A program made the translations under genes and the position numbers. The notes beneath the pieces were generated by a model, which had not been told where the DNA came from, did no database searches, and saw nothing but the letters and a program-made list of their open reading frames with translations. Shown piece after piece: positions 45,295-55,480 of a stretch of 64,000 nucleotides of DNA; within the stretch, counting starts at the first letter, position 1; every line of letters begins with the position of its first letter. The DNA comes from Chondrus crispus. Lineage: Eukaryota; Rhodophyta; Florideophyceae; Gigartinales; Gigartinaceae. Where the stretch lies: assembly GCF_000350225.1 (NCBI RefSeq), contig NW_005179373.1, positions 248,001 to 312,000 on the forward strand, in the 5' to 3' direction.

Positions 45295-45780
45295 TCGCGA
45301 CCAAAAGGAAAGGATAGCAGGGGAGTGGTACCGAAGCACACCACCCCTGCTGAAACCCCTTCTCCATCGCCCCGCCTTTGCAGCATTCAGTCGGTTGGAC
45401 TGCACCGAGTGTGGCGTCGGGTTTGAAAGCCGCCATGTCAAGGGCGACTATGTTGAACAAGTCGATGGAGCTTTCCTCGTAAATCCGGGCAGCGCCCCAC
45501 AGCTCAAGCAGTTGATGAAGCGTCTCTAGAATGATCAGGCTCGAGCAAAAGTCAACATTACTGAACGTACTCTTGCTGAGACTCATAAGGACGTGCAAAG
45601 CCTGTACAATATGTACGTTAGGGACGTGAGTTTACGCGTCATGAATGGCGTGCTACCGAGTGTTGAAGATCAGTTCGACTTCAAGGCTTTCCAGACATGT
45701 ACACTCAACGTGATGCAGTGGGGCAACGTGGCTCGAGCAGACGAACTTCTAAATCTAGATCTTAAGATCTTGTTTTCCCA
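45295..45780 (+). pseudogene. Unrecognised coding stretch with one in-frame stop
   Basis: One frame reads 162 codons from 45295 with a single TAG at 45526-45528. Examples are RDQKERIAGEWYRSTPPLLK, LDCTECGVGFESRHVKG, QVDGAFLVNPGSAPQLKQLM, then after the stop KVNITERTLAETHKDVQSLY and LPSVEDQFDFKAFQT. It ends at CAG/GTATTT, which could be a splice donor. There is no usable ATG at the start. A CxxC pair is present, but no family is recognised. It is probably an exon or fragment of a decayed gene or transposon. Confidence 0.45.
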
Positions 45781-45979
45781 GGTATTTTATATTCTCTAGG
45801 TGTTGGGCGGGTTCTTTTGTCAAATCTCTAACATCATTCATCATTTTCCGGTGGTGGTGGCAAGGATCTGGCCTCAACTCGGCCATTTTTGGCGTATTAC
45901 ACTTCACTAAGACTGGGAATGGAAAGGCAGATAATGACGTCGTTAACCTCCGTGCGCGAACGCATCCCAGCGCCTACAC

Positions 45980-48900
45980 GCTCCTTATATCCGTTGCCGT
46001 TACGCGCGTGCGCGTCACCGAACGACAAGATTGCGCCCACGCTACACAGCTCTATCCCCATTTACACAGGCGCATCATCAAGTGCCGCAGCTTGTCACGC
46101 TCCTACGACGCCAATGCTGCCGTCGCTACTACGCCCGTCGTCATACTTACGCCGTAGGAGACGTCGGGCGATGATGTGACGCTGACTGGCAAGCGAGCGC
46201 CCGGCCCCCCGTTGATGGATAGCCCGCCGATTGTTCCACGAGAAGAAGCGCCTCTCGTTGCCCAAAAAGACTGTCCACGACAACGCACGGCCAGAATTCC
46301 TCCCGCGACACCCGGGAGGCGGGGATACGAACGGGCTGCTTACTAGACTCGCCGCGCTTAGGAAGTGGGAGCGCGTTGAAATGGACGTGAACGAGGGACG
46401 GCCCCGCATTCGTAACGCACGGGCCTGTTCCTGTCACGGGACCTCATGACGTCGCCGGATGGACCCGCCGACCGGAGACAGAGGACGACACGGCCAGGGG
46501 GAGCTCGTCAAAATAAGCATCTCGTAAAGGGCGCTGCGGTAGCTTTTTGAAAAAAGGACAAATGCAAACGTGCTCGCGAAAAGGAGGGCAAGTCATCTGG
46601 AGCACGTCGCGTCGGAAGCTCGGGGCAACGAACGGATCCCGATACGCTAATGTTCTGACAAGAACGGAGTGTCGCGCCCCACTAAACTATCATGCACGAC
46701 CAACACGCCGCCGCGTCCACGCGATAGTATCGGAGAACGAGCGATCGACTGCATACCCGAAAAGGTACAGGCAAGAGAGGAGCGAAGACCGCGTATGCCG
46801 ACTCGATATTCCCATGATGCCGCCGACACCAGGCTTCGTCGCGCTCCATGGAACGCGGGCATCTCAACCTCTTCGGTGCCCTTGTCGCCTTCGCGATCAC
46901 GCCCTCGCAGCCCCTCTGGTAAGGCTGTGGCGCCGACGCGTTGACGCCCATGCGCGTCGCCGACGTGCCCGTCGAGCTGCGCCCGAGCGCTCTACACTTG
47001 CCGTTACACGTGAACATAATTTGGTCCGCGCACGCCGCACACACATCATGGACTTTGCTGTGATTTTTTGGCAAAAAAATGATTTTCGCGGGAAAACATT
47101 TTTTGCAATTTTTGGAGTGATCTGATCAAGGACTCGGGGCTGTGCTTCTTCGCGCAGGCGCGCGCACGGGTACTGTACACGACAAACGTCGTAGACGCTG
47201 CATACAGTAGGGGTCGGACGGACACTGACAGGCCGGCGGCACGGGGCCTGTATACTCATCGGATGGGGACACGCCCCTGCCGATTGTGGACCCCTCCTTC
47301 TTCCTTCTCCAAGAGGGGCGCACACGATCAAGCCGAGGAGGGCGCGCTCGGCGAGACGCCCGCACGATCGAGCGCCGCAGCCCGCGCCTCCACTGCTGCC
47401 TGGAGCGCCGTCGTTCGCTCCCGGATTCCCGCCGCCCACGCGCTGCGCAACCCCGCGCTTTGAGACGCATCATTGCGACCGGCCCCCGCCCTCACCATCT
47501 ACTATCACGGACTGAGATGGCGTATCCTTCACCCGACGACCCAGAAGGGCAAGGAACACGCGGAGTTGTCGCCGAGTTGGGCACTGACGCACTTCTGCCC
47601 CGCCATTGACGCGCCGAAGGGCGGAGACCCCGAAACGCCGACGTCACCGCTCGCCACACCCGTCCGCGTCGCACGCATCGGACGGAAACTGCGCGACGCA
47701 GGAGATATCCGCGGTACGGCGTCGAACTGTTGAGGGCGGGCTCGGACATCTACCCGGGGACACATCGAAGCAGACGACGGTACCCTAAATCTTTACCCCA
47801 TAGTGGCAGAGGGGGGGTGTCTACTCGGGCGGTAATGTGTTGACCACACCGAAGGAGGTCAACCTTCGAGGTACGGAGTTGGCAGCGCGTGCTGCGCTAC
47901 CGAACGCGCCTACCGCGCATACAAACGCCGCCGCACTGTCCTGCGTTCGTGAGAGGCGCACCGGGTGGACGCTATGACCCTGTAATTTCCCGGACCGTCC
48001 GTCGGGGAAGGAACACGCCACGCTCAGAACCTCGTTATCGACGCGCGTCACACTCGGGCGCAGCCGCACACCTCGAGGCTGTCGATGACGACTACGGGAA
48101 GCCGGTCCCAAAGAACGACAACACGGGACGAAGGACGACGCCTCCCGCCGAGCGATGGACATTCGTGCTGGGTACCTTGTAGTGGGATTTTTCACGCACG
48201 ACGAGCGGGCTACCATCTACAACCTACCGGCGTGACGTGCATCCCGAGTACGAAAGCCCACATTCGCGGAATTTTGGGGATTGTAGAAGCGCGGGACGCT
48301 CTCCAAAGGGAGCGGCACGCACGCTCAACGGACGGCGAAGGTATCCCAACGGGAACGGCAGCGCCGTGGACCCCGCCGCGGGGGGCCCGAGGACAGCAAC
48401 CGACCCTCCCGATGCACGCAAGGACGGGACTCGCGGCAAGGACGGAGGCGCAGAAAGGGATAAATTGCGAGGAGAGCGAACTCTTGTGAGTTCGGAGTGG
48501 GTGTTCGCGAGACGTCTCGCGGGAAGGGCACCTGTAAAACGTAGAACTCGCCGTACAAGACGAAGCAAAGGCGGCCACCGACAGGTCGTGGTAAGGAGAG
48601 AACAACGGGCTACTCGAAGGGGGCCACGAAGTAATAGCCGCGAAAACTCGGCTGGACTGGAAAGGAACGGGGAGCGGTCGCCGCAGTCTGGCGCGGCCGC
48701 GACCGCGGAGAGTAGTTCGAGGACTAAACTCCCTCACCCGACCGCGGGTAGGTTCGAACGCGCGCAACGACAAGCTCGGGAAGGGCAACAGTGGCAAACT
48801 CGGCGTACGCCCGTTCTACACCGTCACTCGGTGCAAGCATGAGGGAGGCACCCTAGGCCGGCGGCGGCTGGACGACGATCTTCGCGCAGAGAGCGCACAG

Positions 48901-49980
48901 ACCCAAAGCGTCGCAAACGTGTAGAAGAAGGAACAACGGCCGCGCGACTATCGACGGAGAGACACTACCCGGCCGGCTTACGCCAGGGGCGACGCACGGC
49001 AGGCCAGACCTCGATTTCCGCACAGTGGGTGGAGTGCGAAGAACAAATTCCTGTGCGCCAGCGAGCCTGATTGGGAAAAGCGAAGTCGGGGAGCCTTCCG
49101 ACCCCTCCCGGCCAGCACGACAGCGGCCATGTCAGTACCTTGCGCGCACGCGCCACGCCGAAGGACGTCGCGCGCAGGGGACACTACCAGTACGACGGAT
49201 GGAAACACTTCCCATTCGGCGGGAAAGTTGAAGGGACGAGACCCGCACCGCGTCAGCAATGGCTGTGATGAACGACGTAGTAAGGACGCGCTAGCAAATA
49301 GTAGACCGGTCGGGGCGCACTGCGGCGCCGGCGAAGGCTCACGAGGACTACTTCCAACGCCCAGAGCCGGAGCATCTCCGCCTCGTATCAGCGCGACGGG
49401 AGACGGATACACTACGACACCGCTATGGCGACGGTAGACAGTTCATTTTGCAGGGGAAAAGAACGAAGGCCTACGGAGGCAGCGCGACGTGGTGCGCAGG
49501 GGTTCCTGAATGGATAGGAAGGACGGAAGGACCGTAACACGTCCGTCGCAGGGACACGGGCAAATCGGAAACGAGAACTAGCCGCGGATAGTTCTGACGG
49601 AACTACGTGCGCCGATCGCAGCCCCCCGCCCCCGTACCACGCGGCCTCGACCGGGACGCGCCCCAAGAGTGCCCCACCGAACGAAATCGTCGTCAGAAAG
49701 TCGGGAGCCCACAAGGGGGCCACAGGACGACTTTCCCTATTACAGGGAGCGACCTTGTCCATTCCCGCGGCAGGGGGGTACATGACCCATGAGTTCGCAC
49801 GGGGTTGGCGGGGGATACGACGCCCGTGCGCCGAAGGAAATGGGGCGTCATGCATGCATCGTGCGGGGAGAGAGAGTACATTTTACTGTTCGTTCGACGG
49901 CCAACAACAGAGCACCCCCCTACTCGCCCACGTGAACGCGGACGTTCACGCGGGGAGGCCGTGTAGCATAACCGCCGACT
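45980..49980. other. GC- and CpG-rich block, no assignable gene
   Basis: Base composition rises sharply and stops become rare on both strands, so many overlapping frames of 60-200 codons appear. None carries a recognisable domain. Several are Arg/Pro/Gly-rich. Short protein-like patches exist (for example LTIYYHGLRWRIL at about 47490 and YDGWKHFPFGGKVEG at about 49190) but do not extend. The block abuts the mobile element starting near 49985 and might be part of a larger element or another repeat family. Confidence 0.4.
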
Positions 49981-49984
49981 ACTG

Positions 49985-50225
49985 TACTATATCCCTGTGC
50001 TCCGAAGTAGATGATTTTCCTTCTACTTTCAGAAATAGAACAAATTTTTACTGAAGTAGAATCTACCATCTATTTTCGATGAAAAGTGAACATTTGAGGA
50101 GAATGTTCTCCAATGTCTCCAGGAGAAATTCCCTCCACAAGTAGGAGACGTCACTTCCATCCAGAGAACGTTCTCCAATTTACTCCAGTTCTCCACAGTT
50201 CTCCCCAGTTCTCCCCTATCTCTCA
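49985..50225. repeat. Left subterminal repeat region of the element
   Basis: AT-rich, with repeated ttctcc/ggagaa words, including gagaatgttctccaatgtctcc and agaacgttctccaattta; four more ttctcc or ctccagttctcc units follow up to 50210. Likely transposase-binding array, by analogy with other large DNA transposons. Confidence 0.5.
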
Positions 50226-50240
50226 GATCGCCTTCTACTT

Positions 50241-52472
50241 ATGTCCTCCGCTGATCAGTTGCCGCTGTCAGTAACGGCCGATGACAGTATTGGCGCTGCC
50301 TCGCCAAGTTGCCATCGTCATAGGATTTTCCCAGGAGAGTCCTATGACGATGACAACTGTCAACAAGAGCCTGATCTACGCATCCCTGCAAGTTGTGAGC
50401 CTGCACGCCATCCCACGAATGCCCCTCAATTCGTACCTCGCACTCGATATCTGAAGGCTGAGGCGCGGCGCCAGCACGCATCGCCCGCATCACGTCCCCC
50501 GCTGTCAATTGAAGATGACTTTCCCGTAATCCCCGAGGACAGTGAAAGCCATGTCTGTGATGACCTCTCCATGCAGTACGCATATGAAAACCCTGTCAAT
50601 GACAATTCTTTATCATCTGATGATCTCCCATTCTCGCAGGAGGTCAATTCCCAGCAGACGTCGTCCGTCTCTGGTGATGAATCCGTCGATAATGCATCGA
50701 TTTCAGACATAGATGAAGAGAAAATTGCCGACATTTGCCAAGGTACGAGGGCTCGAACGCATCAATGGAGTTCAAACCATTTCTATGGTCGTCGCCGTGT
50801 GATTCAGGACTTTTATTCATCTTTATTTCAAGATTATCTTGAAATAAAGATGAATAAAAGTCCTGGAGTAGACTTTCTACTCCAGTACCAACACTATCAT
50901 AGTGTTGGTACTGGAGTAGAAAGTGCGTTGACGAATGGGGATGACAATGACCTGATTGTTGAGCACAACTTAGCGCCACCTGATAGGCCGCGCGTGGACG
51001 ATGAGCATTCCACAATGTCTAATGGTGGCCTCCCTTCTTGGACGTATGCCCCAGCATTTAAGCATGTTACGTTAACCGTCGACACAGTTGATCTCGATTT
51101 GTACCCTCGCTATGTGAGAGAAAGGAACACTATCCTAGATAATGTGTTGAAGCAGCGCCCTGGTTTGGCAGAAAGGCGGTCTCCGGAAGAACGATTGAGC
51201 CGAGTGGAGGCTTTCGCTGCCTTTTTGCCGTTCTCTTTGTTAGAGAAACTTCGTGTATACATTAACCAAGTACTCATCACTCGCATGCGCTTGCCGTGCT
51301 CAACGGCTGAGTTGAAACGCATCATTATTCTTCACGTACTGGCTGCATCTTACGGTGCTTGTGTGTCTACAATAACTGCCCCAGAGAACGAACCATTCTA
51401 TTTTCAAATGGGAATCTCGGATAAAAGGTATAATGAGGTATGGAGTGCTCTATCCGGGACGAAAATTTTGAGGGAGGCATGCGAGCAGACGGCATATGGT
51501 TGGTTAAACAAACCGACCTCCGGCAATGCCTTGATCACTGAAATGGAAGGTGAGCTGGCTGCCATTAACCGAAGGCTTGTGAATGTGGAAGGTGCCACTG
51601 TGCACTCCGTTGATGACGATCACGACCGATTAGGCTCCAAAGCAGTTGTACAATTGACAAGCCTATCTCATGTGAGCAACCCCGTCAAGGCCCTCGGACC
51701 TGTCAACAATGCCGCCAGCTCCGCATTAACTCATGCTTTTATTGCCTCACACTACTCGCGTCCGCACGAAAGAGTAACACATGTTTGGCACAGATTGGTC
51801 CAATTGCTTCAGGGTGTACCTACAGTTGGGGCCTTGAGGCTCATGGTGGATTCCTTGTTTACTGCCGACAGGGCCTATAATGAGGTTGAGTCAATTTCAT
51901 TTCTGAATGAGACGTTAGGAGCTAGCAGCATTAGAACGCATAAGCGTTCTTTAAGTTACCCATTTGTTTTTGGGGAAGGACATATCAGAAAGAAACATAA
52001 GGGGATGGTTGTGGCAGAGAAGGGTTGCAGGGCGATATACAGTGCACAAAGGACACCTCGTGGGAGCAAAGGTCGTACTATTTGTGGTGCAATGTGCCTG
52101 GCAGGCCGGGAAAGCATTCCGACGGTCAAACAAAAAGAAGAAAAACAGCAACAGCAACAACCACTGCCGATGGCACGCGCTACGGAGCGTTCGAGACTCC
52201 CTTTACCCTTGTGTGGGCTTGCGGCCCACGGTAGCTCGACTCCGACGGGGGGGTTAAGGAAAGATACCCTGCCCGGGAGGATAATGGTGGTAGAGACTTG
52301 TGAAGACTTGAGTGCTCGACGAGTGCGGGTTGGGCTTGTCTACGAAAATGTAACCGCGGTTCGCTGGGTTGTAAGGCCAATGCTCGACGAGCGTCTTCAG
52401 CACCTTGGGTATAATTCAAGGTCTTCGACGGGGGCTTGTTCAGCACTACCCGACGGGATCGTAACCGTGTAG
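50241..52472 (+). CDS. First ORF of the element: piggyBac-like DDE domain
   Basis: A 743-codon ORF. Residues 1-260 are acidic, serine-rich and probably disordered, and contain the palindrome-encoded segment (about 189-228). From 330 on the text is globular: FSLLEKLRVYINQVLITRMR, then a helix-rich part. GATVHSVDDDHDRLGSKAV (about 451-468) resembles the first catalytic Asp block of piggyBac. LRLMVDSLFTADRAY (532-546) resembles the DNxFTS block, followed by ASSIRTHKRSLSYPF (560-574), like the GTxRxN strand. After about 640 (KQKEEKQQQQQ) the sequence becomes low complexity and overlaps tandem repeats, so the true coding part may end near 52100 and splice to the second ORF. Homology is by pattern only. 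Confidence 0.55.
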   Translation: MSSADQLPLSVTADDSIGAASPSCHRHRIFPGESYDDDNCQQEPDLRIPASCEPARHPTNAPQFVPRTRYLKAEARRQHASPASRPPLSIEDDFPVIPEDSESHVCDDLSMQYAYENPVNDNSLSSDDLPFSQEVNSQQTSSVSGDESVDNASISDIDEEKIADICQGTRARTHQWSSNHFYGRRRVIQDFYSSLFQDYLEIKMNKSPGVDFLLQYQHYHSVGTGVESALTNGDDNDLIVEHNLAPPDRPRVDDEHSTMSNGGLPSWTYAPAFKHVTLTVDTVDLDLYPRYVRERNTILDNVLKQRPGLAERRSPEERLSRVEAFAAFLPFSLLEKLRVYINQVLITRMRLPCSTAELKRIIILHVLAASYGACVSTITAPENEPFYFQMGISDKRYNEVWSALSGTKILREACEQTAYGWLNKPTSGNALITEMEGELAAINRRLVNVEGATVHSVDDDHDRLGSKAVVQLTSLSHVSNPVKALGPVNNAASSALTHAFIASHYSRPHERVTHVWHRLVQLLQGVPTVGALRLMVDSLFTADRAYNEVESISFLNETLGASSIRTHKRSLSYPFVFGEGHIRKKHKGMVVAEKGCRAIYSAQRTPRGSKGRTICGAMCLAGRESIPTVKQKEEKQQQQQPLPMARATERSRLPLPLCGLAAHGSSTPTGGLRKDTLPGRIMVVETCEDLSARRVRVGLVYENVTAVRWVVRPMLDERLQHLGYNSRSSTGACSALPDGIVTV
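50308..50357. repeat. 50-bp imperfect palindrome inside the first ORF
   Basis: 18-nt arms (50308-50325, 50340-50357) with one mismatch and a 14-nt loop. The inner arms read catcgtcatagga/tcctatgacgatg. Confidence 0.85.
50806..50866. repeat. 61-bp perfect palindrome inside the first ORF
   Basis: 30-nt arms starting caggacttttattcatcttt, with a single unpaired central t at 50836. Translated through as part of the open frame. Confidence 0.95.
50873..50925. repeat. 53-bp perfect palindrome inside the first ORF
   Basis: 26-nt arms starting actttctactccagtaccaa, with a single unpaired central c at 50899. It follows the previous palindrome after six bases. Together the two span 50806-50925, exactly 120 bp or 40 codons, so the reading frame is preserved. 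Confidence 0.95.
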
Positions 52473-53000
52473 CAACGCTACTACCGACGTGTTGCCCGAT
52501 GGCTAAAAACACCCTCACCAGCGCGATCGCGATCGCGGTAGGCGGTACCAACTGTCTTATACAGTAACACCTTCGACGGAGGCGTCGTTACGACAGCCTT
52601 CCGACGGAACTTGAAACAGTAGCAGCGCTACACAACGTGTTGCCCGATGGCTAAAACACCTACACCGGATCGGTCGTGACCGACTCCAATGGGACCAACA
52701 GAATTAAGGGAAAAATAGATGTAGAGATAGAAAAGGTAAAAGGATAAGGAAAAGGAAGGGGACCCCCGGGCAGTGAAGGATGCCGTAGGCTTAGGTAAAA
52801 GGGAGCGTCTTGGTAGAGACGGACTTCAACCAAGGCCACATTCAACTCCGGCAACTCGGGTTCGATTGGGAAATAAAGGAAAAAGGAAGGGGACCCCCGA
52901 GCACTGAAGGATGCCGTGGGCTTACGTAAAAGAGAGCGTCTTGGTAGAGACGGACTTCGACCAAGGCGACATTCAACTCCGACAACTTGGGTTACCTTTA
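52410..53000. repeat. Tandem repeats between the two ORFs
   Basis: Two nested sets. A unit of about 150 bp carries gtgttgcccgatggctaaaa (near 52489 and 52640) after a tagca(a/g)cgctac word. A 131-bp unit carries gaccccc...cactgaaggatgccgt(a/g)ggctta...gagcgtcttggtagagacgg (near 52741-52871 and 52872-53000). A 16-bp palindrome, cgcgatcgcgatcgcg, lies at about 52521. The area lacks coding signal and may be an intron or a regulatory array. Confidence 0.8.
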
Positions 53001-53206
53001 CTGACTCGTGAGTCAGAGGGCTAAGGTATATATCGCCCAGCCGGAGCCACTACAGTAGCTCGCGGCGCTAGATCCGAGATCTAATCTAATGTCAGCAAAA
53101 TTAATACTAACTAATTAACTAAATAAAATTAAATAATTAAAAATTAAAACTGTGCAATTATTCACACGTGTGTCCCCCAACCCGGACTACTTGTCATACC
53201 CCATTA

Positions 53207-53233
53207 ATTTCCTTTCTTTTCACCCCCCTGTAG
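53207..53233 (+). promoter_or_regulatory. Strong candidate 3' splice site before the second ORF
   Basis: A pyrimidine tract (tttcctttcttttcaccccc) ends in ctgtag/ag nine bases before the nominal start of the second ORF. It is the best acceptor in the element and suggests that the second ORF is an exon continuing the first, with the tandem-repeat block removed as an intron. The donor is not identified. Confidence 0.5.
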
Positions 53234-53242
53234 AGCCCGTTA

Positions 53243-55480
53243 TTGCACCACACTATTAAAGCTTCTGTCTACAGAGAAAGCTACTCAGGCCGTATTGCTG
53301 CAGTGTACAGCAACGACCCTGTCAGATTCGGAGCACACCAGTACTGCTTCATTCCGAAGAATAGCTTCAGGCATACATTTGATAGTGCTGCAGTCGAAAC
53401 ATTTCAGCTCATCTTCGACAATAGAGTCGCTCGTCCAGAAGGCGAGGGTGGTGGATACTTTTTGCGTAATCCATCGACGCAGGAAAAGGCACTATCAAAT
53501 ATTGCTGTACTTAAAGTTGTGCAGTTACTGGGGAGGCTGTGCCAATGCACAGTGTTTCAGGCAGAAAACCCAGGTTGGTTCTTGGCCAGGGCATTTAAAT
53601 TTACGTCAAGAACTGCCAGCAACTTTATTGGTGCTATTGCCCGGATTTATACTTCGAGTATATCTGGTTTATCTTACCAACTCCGTGGCGCCACACTACG
53701 GGCTGGAACACAACCTCTCACAAATGACATCAAAATGCTTGAGGAAGAGTTGATGATAAAATGGAAGGGCATGGCGGCAACTATTGGAATTTCCAATCGT
53801 GATAGAGATCTTGAGATCACGATCTGCACAGCTGAACGCTTCATGTCAGCAACAACCACTAGTTTAGCCCAAATGCGCAAGGAGGAGATACTTTCTTTAT
53901 TGAACTCTGTAGGCAGGCGGGAGCGAGTTTCTTTACGCAAGAACGAACTAATAACTAGATGTATCGAACATCAGAACTGCGTTCGTCGAGGGGAGATATT
54001 TTTGCCTGTTCGGAATTTAGCACCTGAGAATGAGATGACACTGTACAATAACAAGGCGTTCAAGCTGAAAAACGAGCTTTTAAAAGCCTCTTTAGAGTCC
54101 TGGGCAATGAAGCCCCTGGTTTCCACCGCAGGGATGAAAGAAGGTACCCTGAATGAGATGCAAGTGTTCAGGGCCTTACCACATTTTTTCCAAGCGAACG
54201 AAGCATCAAATATCACTGCAGGTCAGTCTATAAATTACTGTGAGAGGGACTCATACACAGTAGAGTATATCAGGAGTGTAGGCCTAATAGGCTCATCAAG
54301 CTCTGACATGATGGCCGATAGCCCAGATGGGATCCTGGGCTATTCGGACAATTTTGAAGCACACGTGGCCTCAATTGAGGTTAAAACTATGACCACTCCA
54401 AACCGGATTCGCAATGCTAAAGATATAAGAGGAAGGTTTCCCACTCCAAACACGATTCGCAATGCCAAAGATATAAGAGAAAGGTTTCCCACTTTCTCTA
54501 TCTTAACGAATATTGGCAGGAGCGATCGCTCCTGGAAAGTACTTATTCACGCCGTCGAGGGCGTGGATAAGTACTTTCGTGAACTTGTGCCCACGACTGC
54601 CTATCGGTTTCAATGTATTCATCACGCTGCTACCCTCGGCATATCTAAAGTTCTATTCATAGTGGCGAAGGGTAGCAGTGGGGGAGTGGGTGAGGTGATA
54701 TATGCAGTTCTTTTGTATATTTCGGAACAACTACGAAACTATTACCTCATGTTCATGGACGCAGTGCGTGTGAGTGCATTTTCTTGGGTAGGAAGGGAAG
54801 CCAATATCATTCCAGCAGAATACAACAGTATACTATCCACCAGTCATGCGTCTTATATGCATACTTGGGCCCCATTTTATAGTCTCTGCCAGACCTACAA
54901 AGACAGGGTCCAACAACACGGCCCCCTTCCTCCGAGCAGAATGATAAGGTCCATATGGCTTGTATATTGGAACGCCTTAAAAGGCGGTGTAGACGAGTTT
55001 AGCAGGTCCCTTACAACCCTAGCATACACTAACACCAGGGAACATCCTATTGTCAGCATTATAGGACGGCTTTTACGTGCTCAGGTTGCTAACGCAGCCG
55101 TAGTTCATCGCCTTCGAATTGGAAGGGATGAAGAGAAGCTGCCACCTGTAATGACGGAATACTCTAGGGGTGAAGGGTATAAAAATCTCCGCCATACTGT
55201 AACCGGATGTGAAACGTTTCGAGCATTTGCGCAAGGCCTTGCGGCAGAGTACAAGCTTGAACAAAAAACATGTGTTGGCTCGTATGGTAATGGTAGTCGC
55301 TGCCAGAGCCTAGAGTCAGGGAACGGAGGTTGGCGCGAAGCACAAACTGAAGTTGTAAGAGCCCTCTATCCCACATCGGCAGTTAAGAAGTATAACTGCA
55401 TTGCAGATGCACGTCGCCGGCTTAATAGTGACCTTTCGCCTGAACAGGTTATAGGAAGAGCTACCTACTGCAGTCTATGA
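53243..55480 (+). CDS. Second ORF of the element: SAP-like region, YqaJ-like nuclease core, GGVD motif
   Basis: A 745-codon ORF; the first Met may not be the true start (see the splice site before it). Residues 210-243 resemble a SAP-type DNA-binding motif (MRKEEILSLLNSVG...RKNELITRC). A PD-(D/E)XK nuclease core follows. It has GTLNEMQV (301-308), SSDMMADSPDGIL with Asp362, HVASIEVKT with Glu379 and Lys381, and the YqaJ-type Gln457 in YRFQCIHHAATLGISKVLFI. Residues 383-406 are a recent 16-residue tandem duplication (PNxIRNAKDIRxRFPT). YWNALKGGVDEFSRSL (575-590) carries the GGVD motif that in piggyBac transposases holds the third catalytic Asp. The frame continues beyond the TGA at 55478 to 55687, with one more stop (TAG, 55589), through a Cys cluster (CSCCRQPVCSRC). 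That resembles a transposase zinc tail. Confidence 0.6.
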   Translation: MHHTIKASVYRESYSGRIAAVYSNDPVRFGAHQYCFIPKNSFRHTFDSAAVETFQLIFDNRVARPEGEGGGYFLRNPSTQEKALSNIAVLKVVQLLGRLCQCTVFQAENPGWFLARAFKFTSRTASNFIGAIARIYTSSISGLSYQLRGATLRAGTQPLTNDIKMLEEELMIKWKGMAATIGISNRDRDLEITICTAERFMSATTTSLAQMRKEEILSLLNSVGRRERVSLRKNELITRCIEHQNCVRRGEIFLPVRNLAPENEMTLYNNKAFKLKNELLKASLESWAMKPLVSTAGMKEGTLNEMQVFRALPHFFQANEASNITAGQSINYCERDSYTVEYIRSVGLIGSSSSDMMADSPDGILGYSDNFEAHVASIEVKTMTTPNRIRNAKDIRGRFPTPNTIRNAKDIRERFPTFSILTNIGRSDRSWKVLIHAVEGVDKYFRELVPTTAYRFQCIHHAATLGISKVLFIVAKGSSGGVGEVIYAVLLYISEQLRNYYLMFMDAVRVSAFSWVGREANIIPAEYNSILSTSHASYMHTWAPFYSLCQTYKDRVQQHGPLPPSRMIRSIWLVYWNALKGGVDEFSRSLTTLAYTNTREHPIVSIIGRLLRAQVANAAVVHRLRIGRDEEKLPPVMTEYSRGEGYKNLRHTVTGCETFRAFAQGLAAEYKLEQKTCVGSYGNGSRCQSLESGNGGWREAQTEVVRALYPTSAVKKYNCIADARRRLNSDLSPEQVIGRATYCSL
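54391..54486 (+). repeat. In-frame 48-bp tandem duplication in the nuclease ORF
   Basis: Two copies (about 54391-54438 and 54439-54486) differ at a handful of positions and add 16 residues just after the catalytic E-x-K. Being diverged and in frame, the duplication was tolerated while the gene was active. Confidence 0.85.
54517..54578. repeat. Adjacent palindromes in the nuclease ORF
   Basis: An 18-bp perfect palindrome (caggagcgatcgctcctg, 54517-54534) is followed at once by a hairpin with 19-nt arms (54535-54553, 54560-54578). The hairpin has one mismatch and a 6-nt loop. Confidence 0.9.

Noticed and set aside
48237-48842. Plus-strand ORF of 201 codons and neighbouring frames in the GC-rich block
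   Set aside because: Arg/Gly/Ser-rich with no motif; equally long frames overlap on the other strand, as expected from composition.
50644-51015. Minus-strand ORF of 123 codons inside the first transposon ORF
   Set aside because: It exists because the two palindromes read almost the same on both strands; the rest has no protein features.
52515-52540. Overlapping GCGATCGC words like the cyanobacterial HIP1 motif
   Set aside because: A single overlapping occurrence here; the gene content is nuclear eukaryotic, so no cyanobacterial or plastid origin is indicated.
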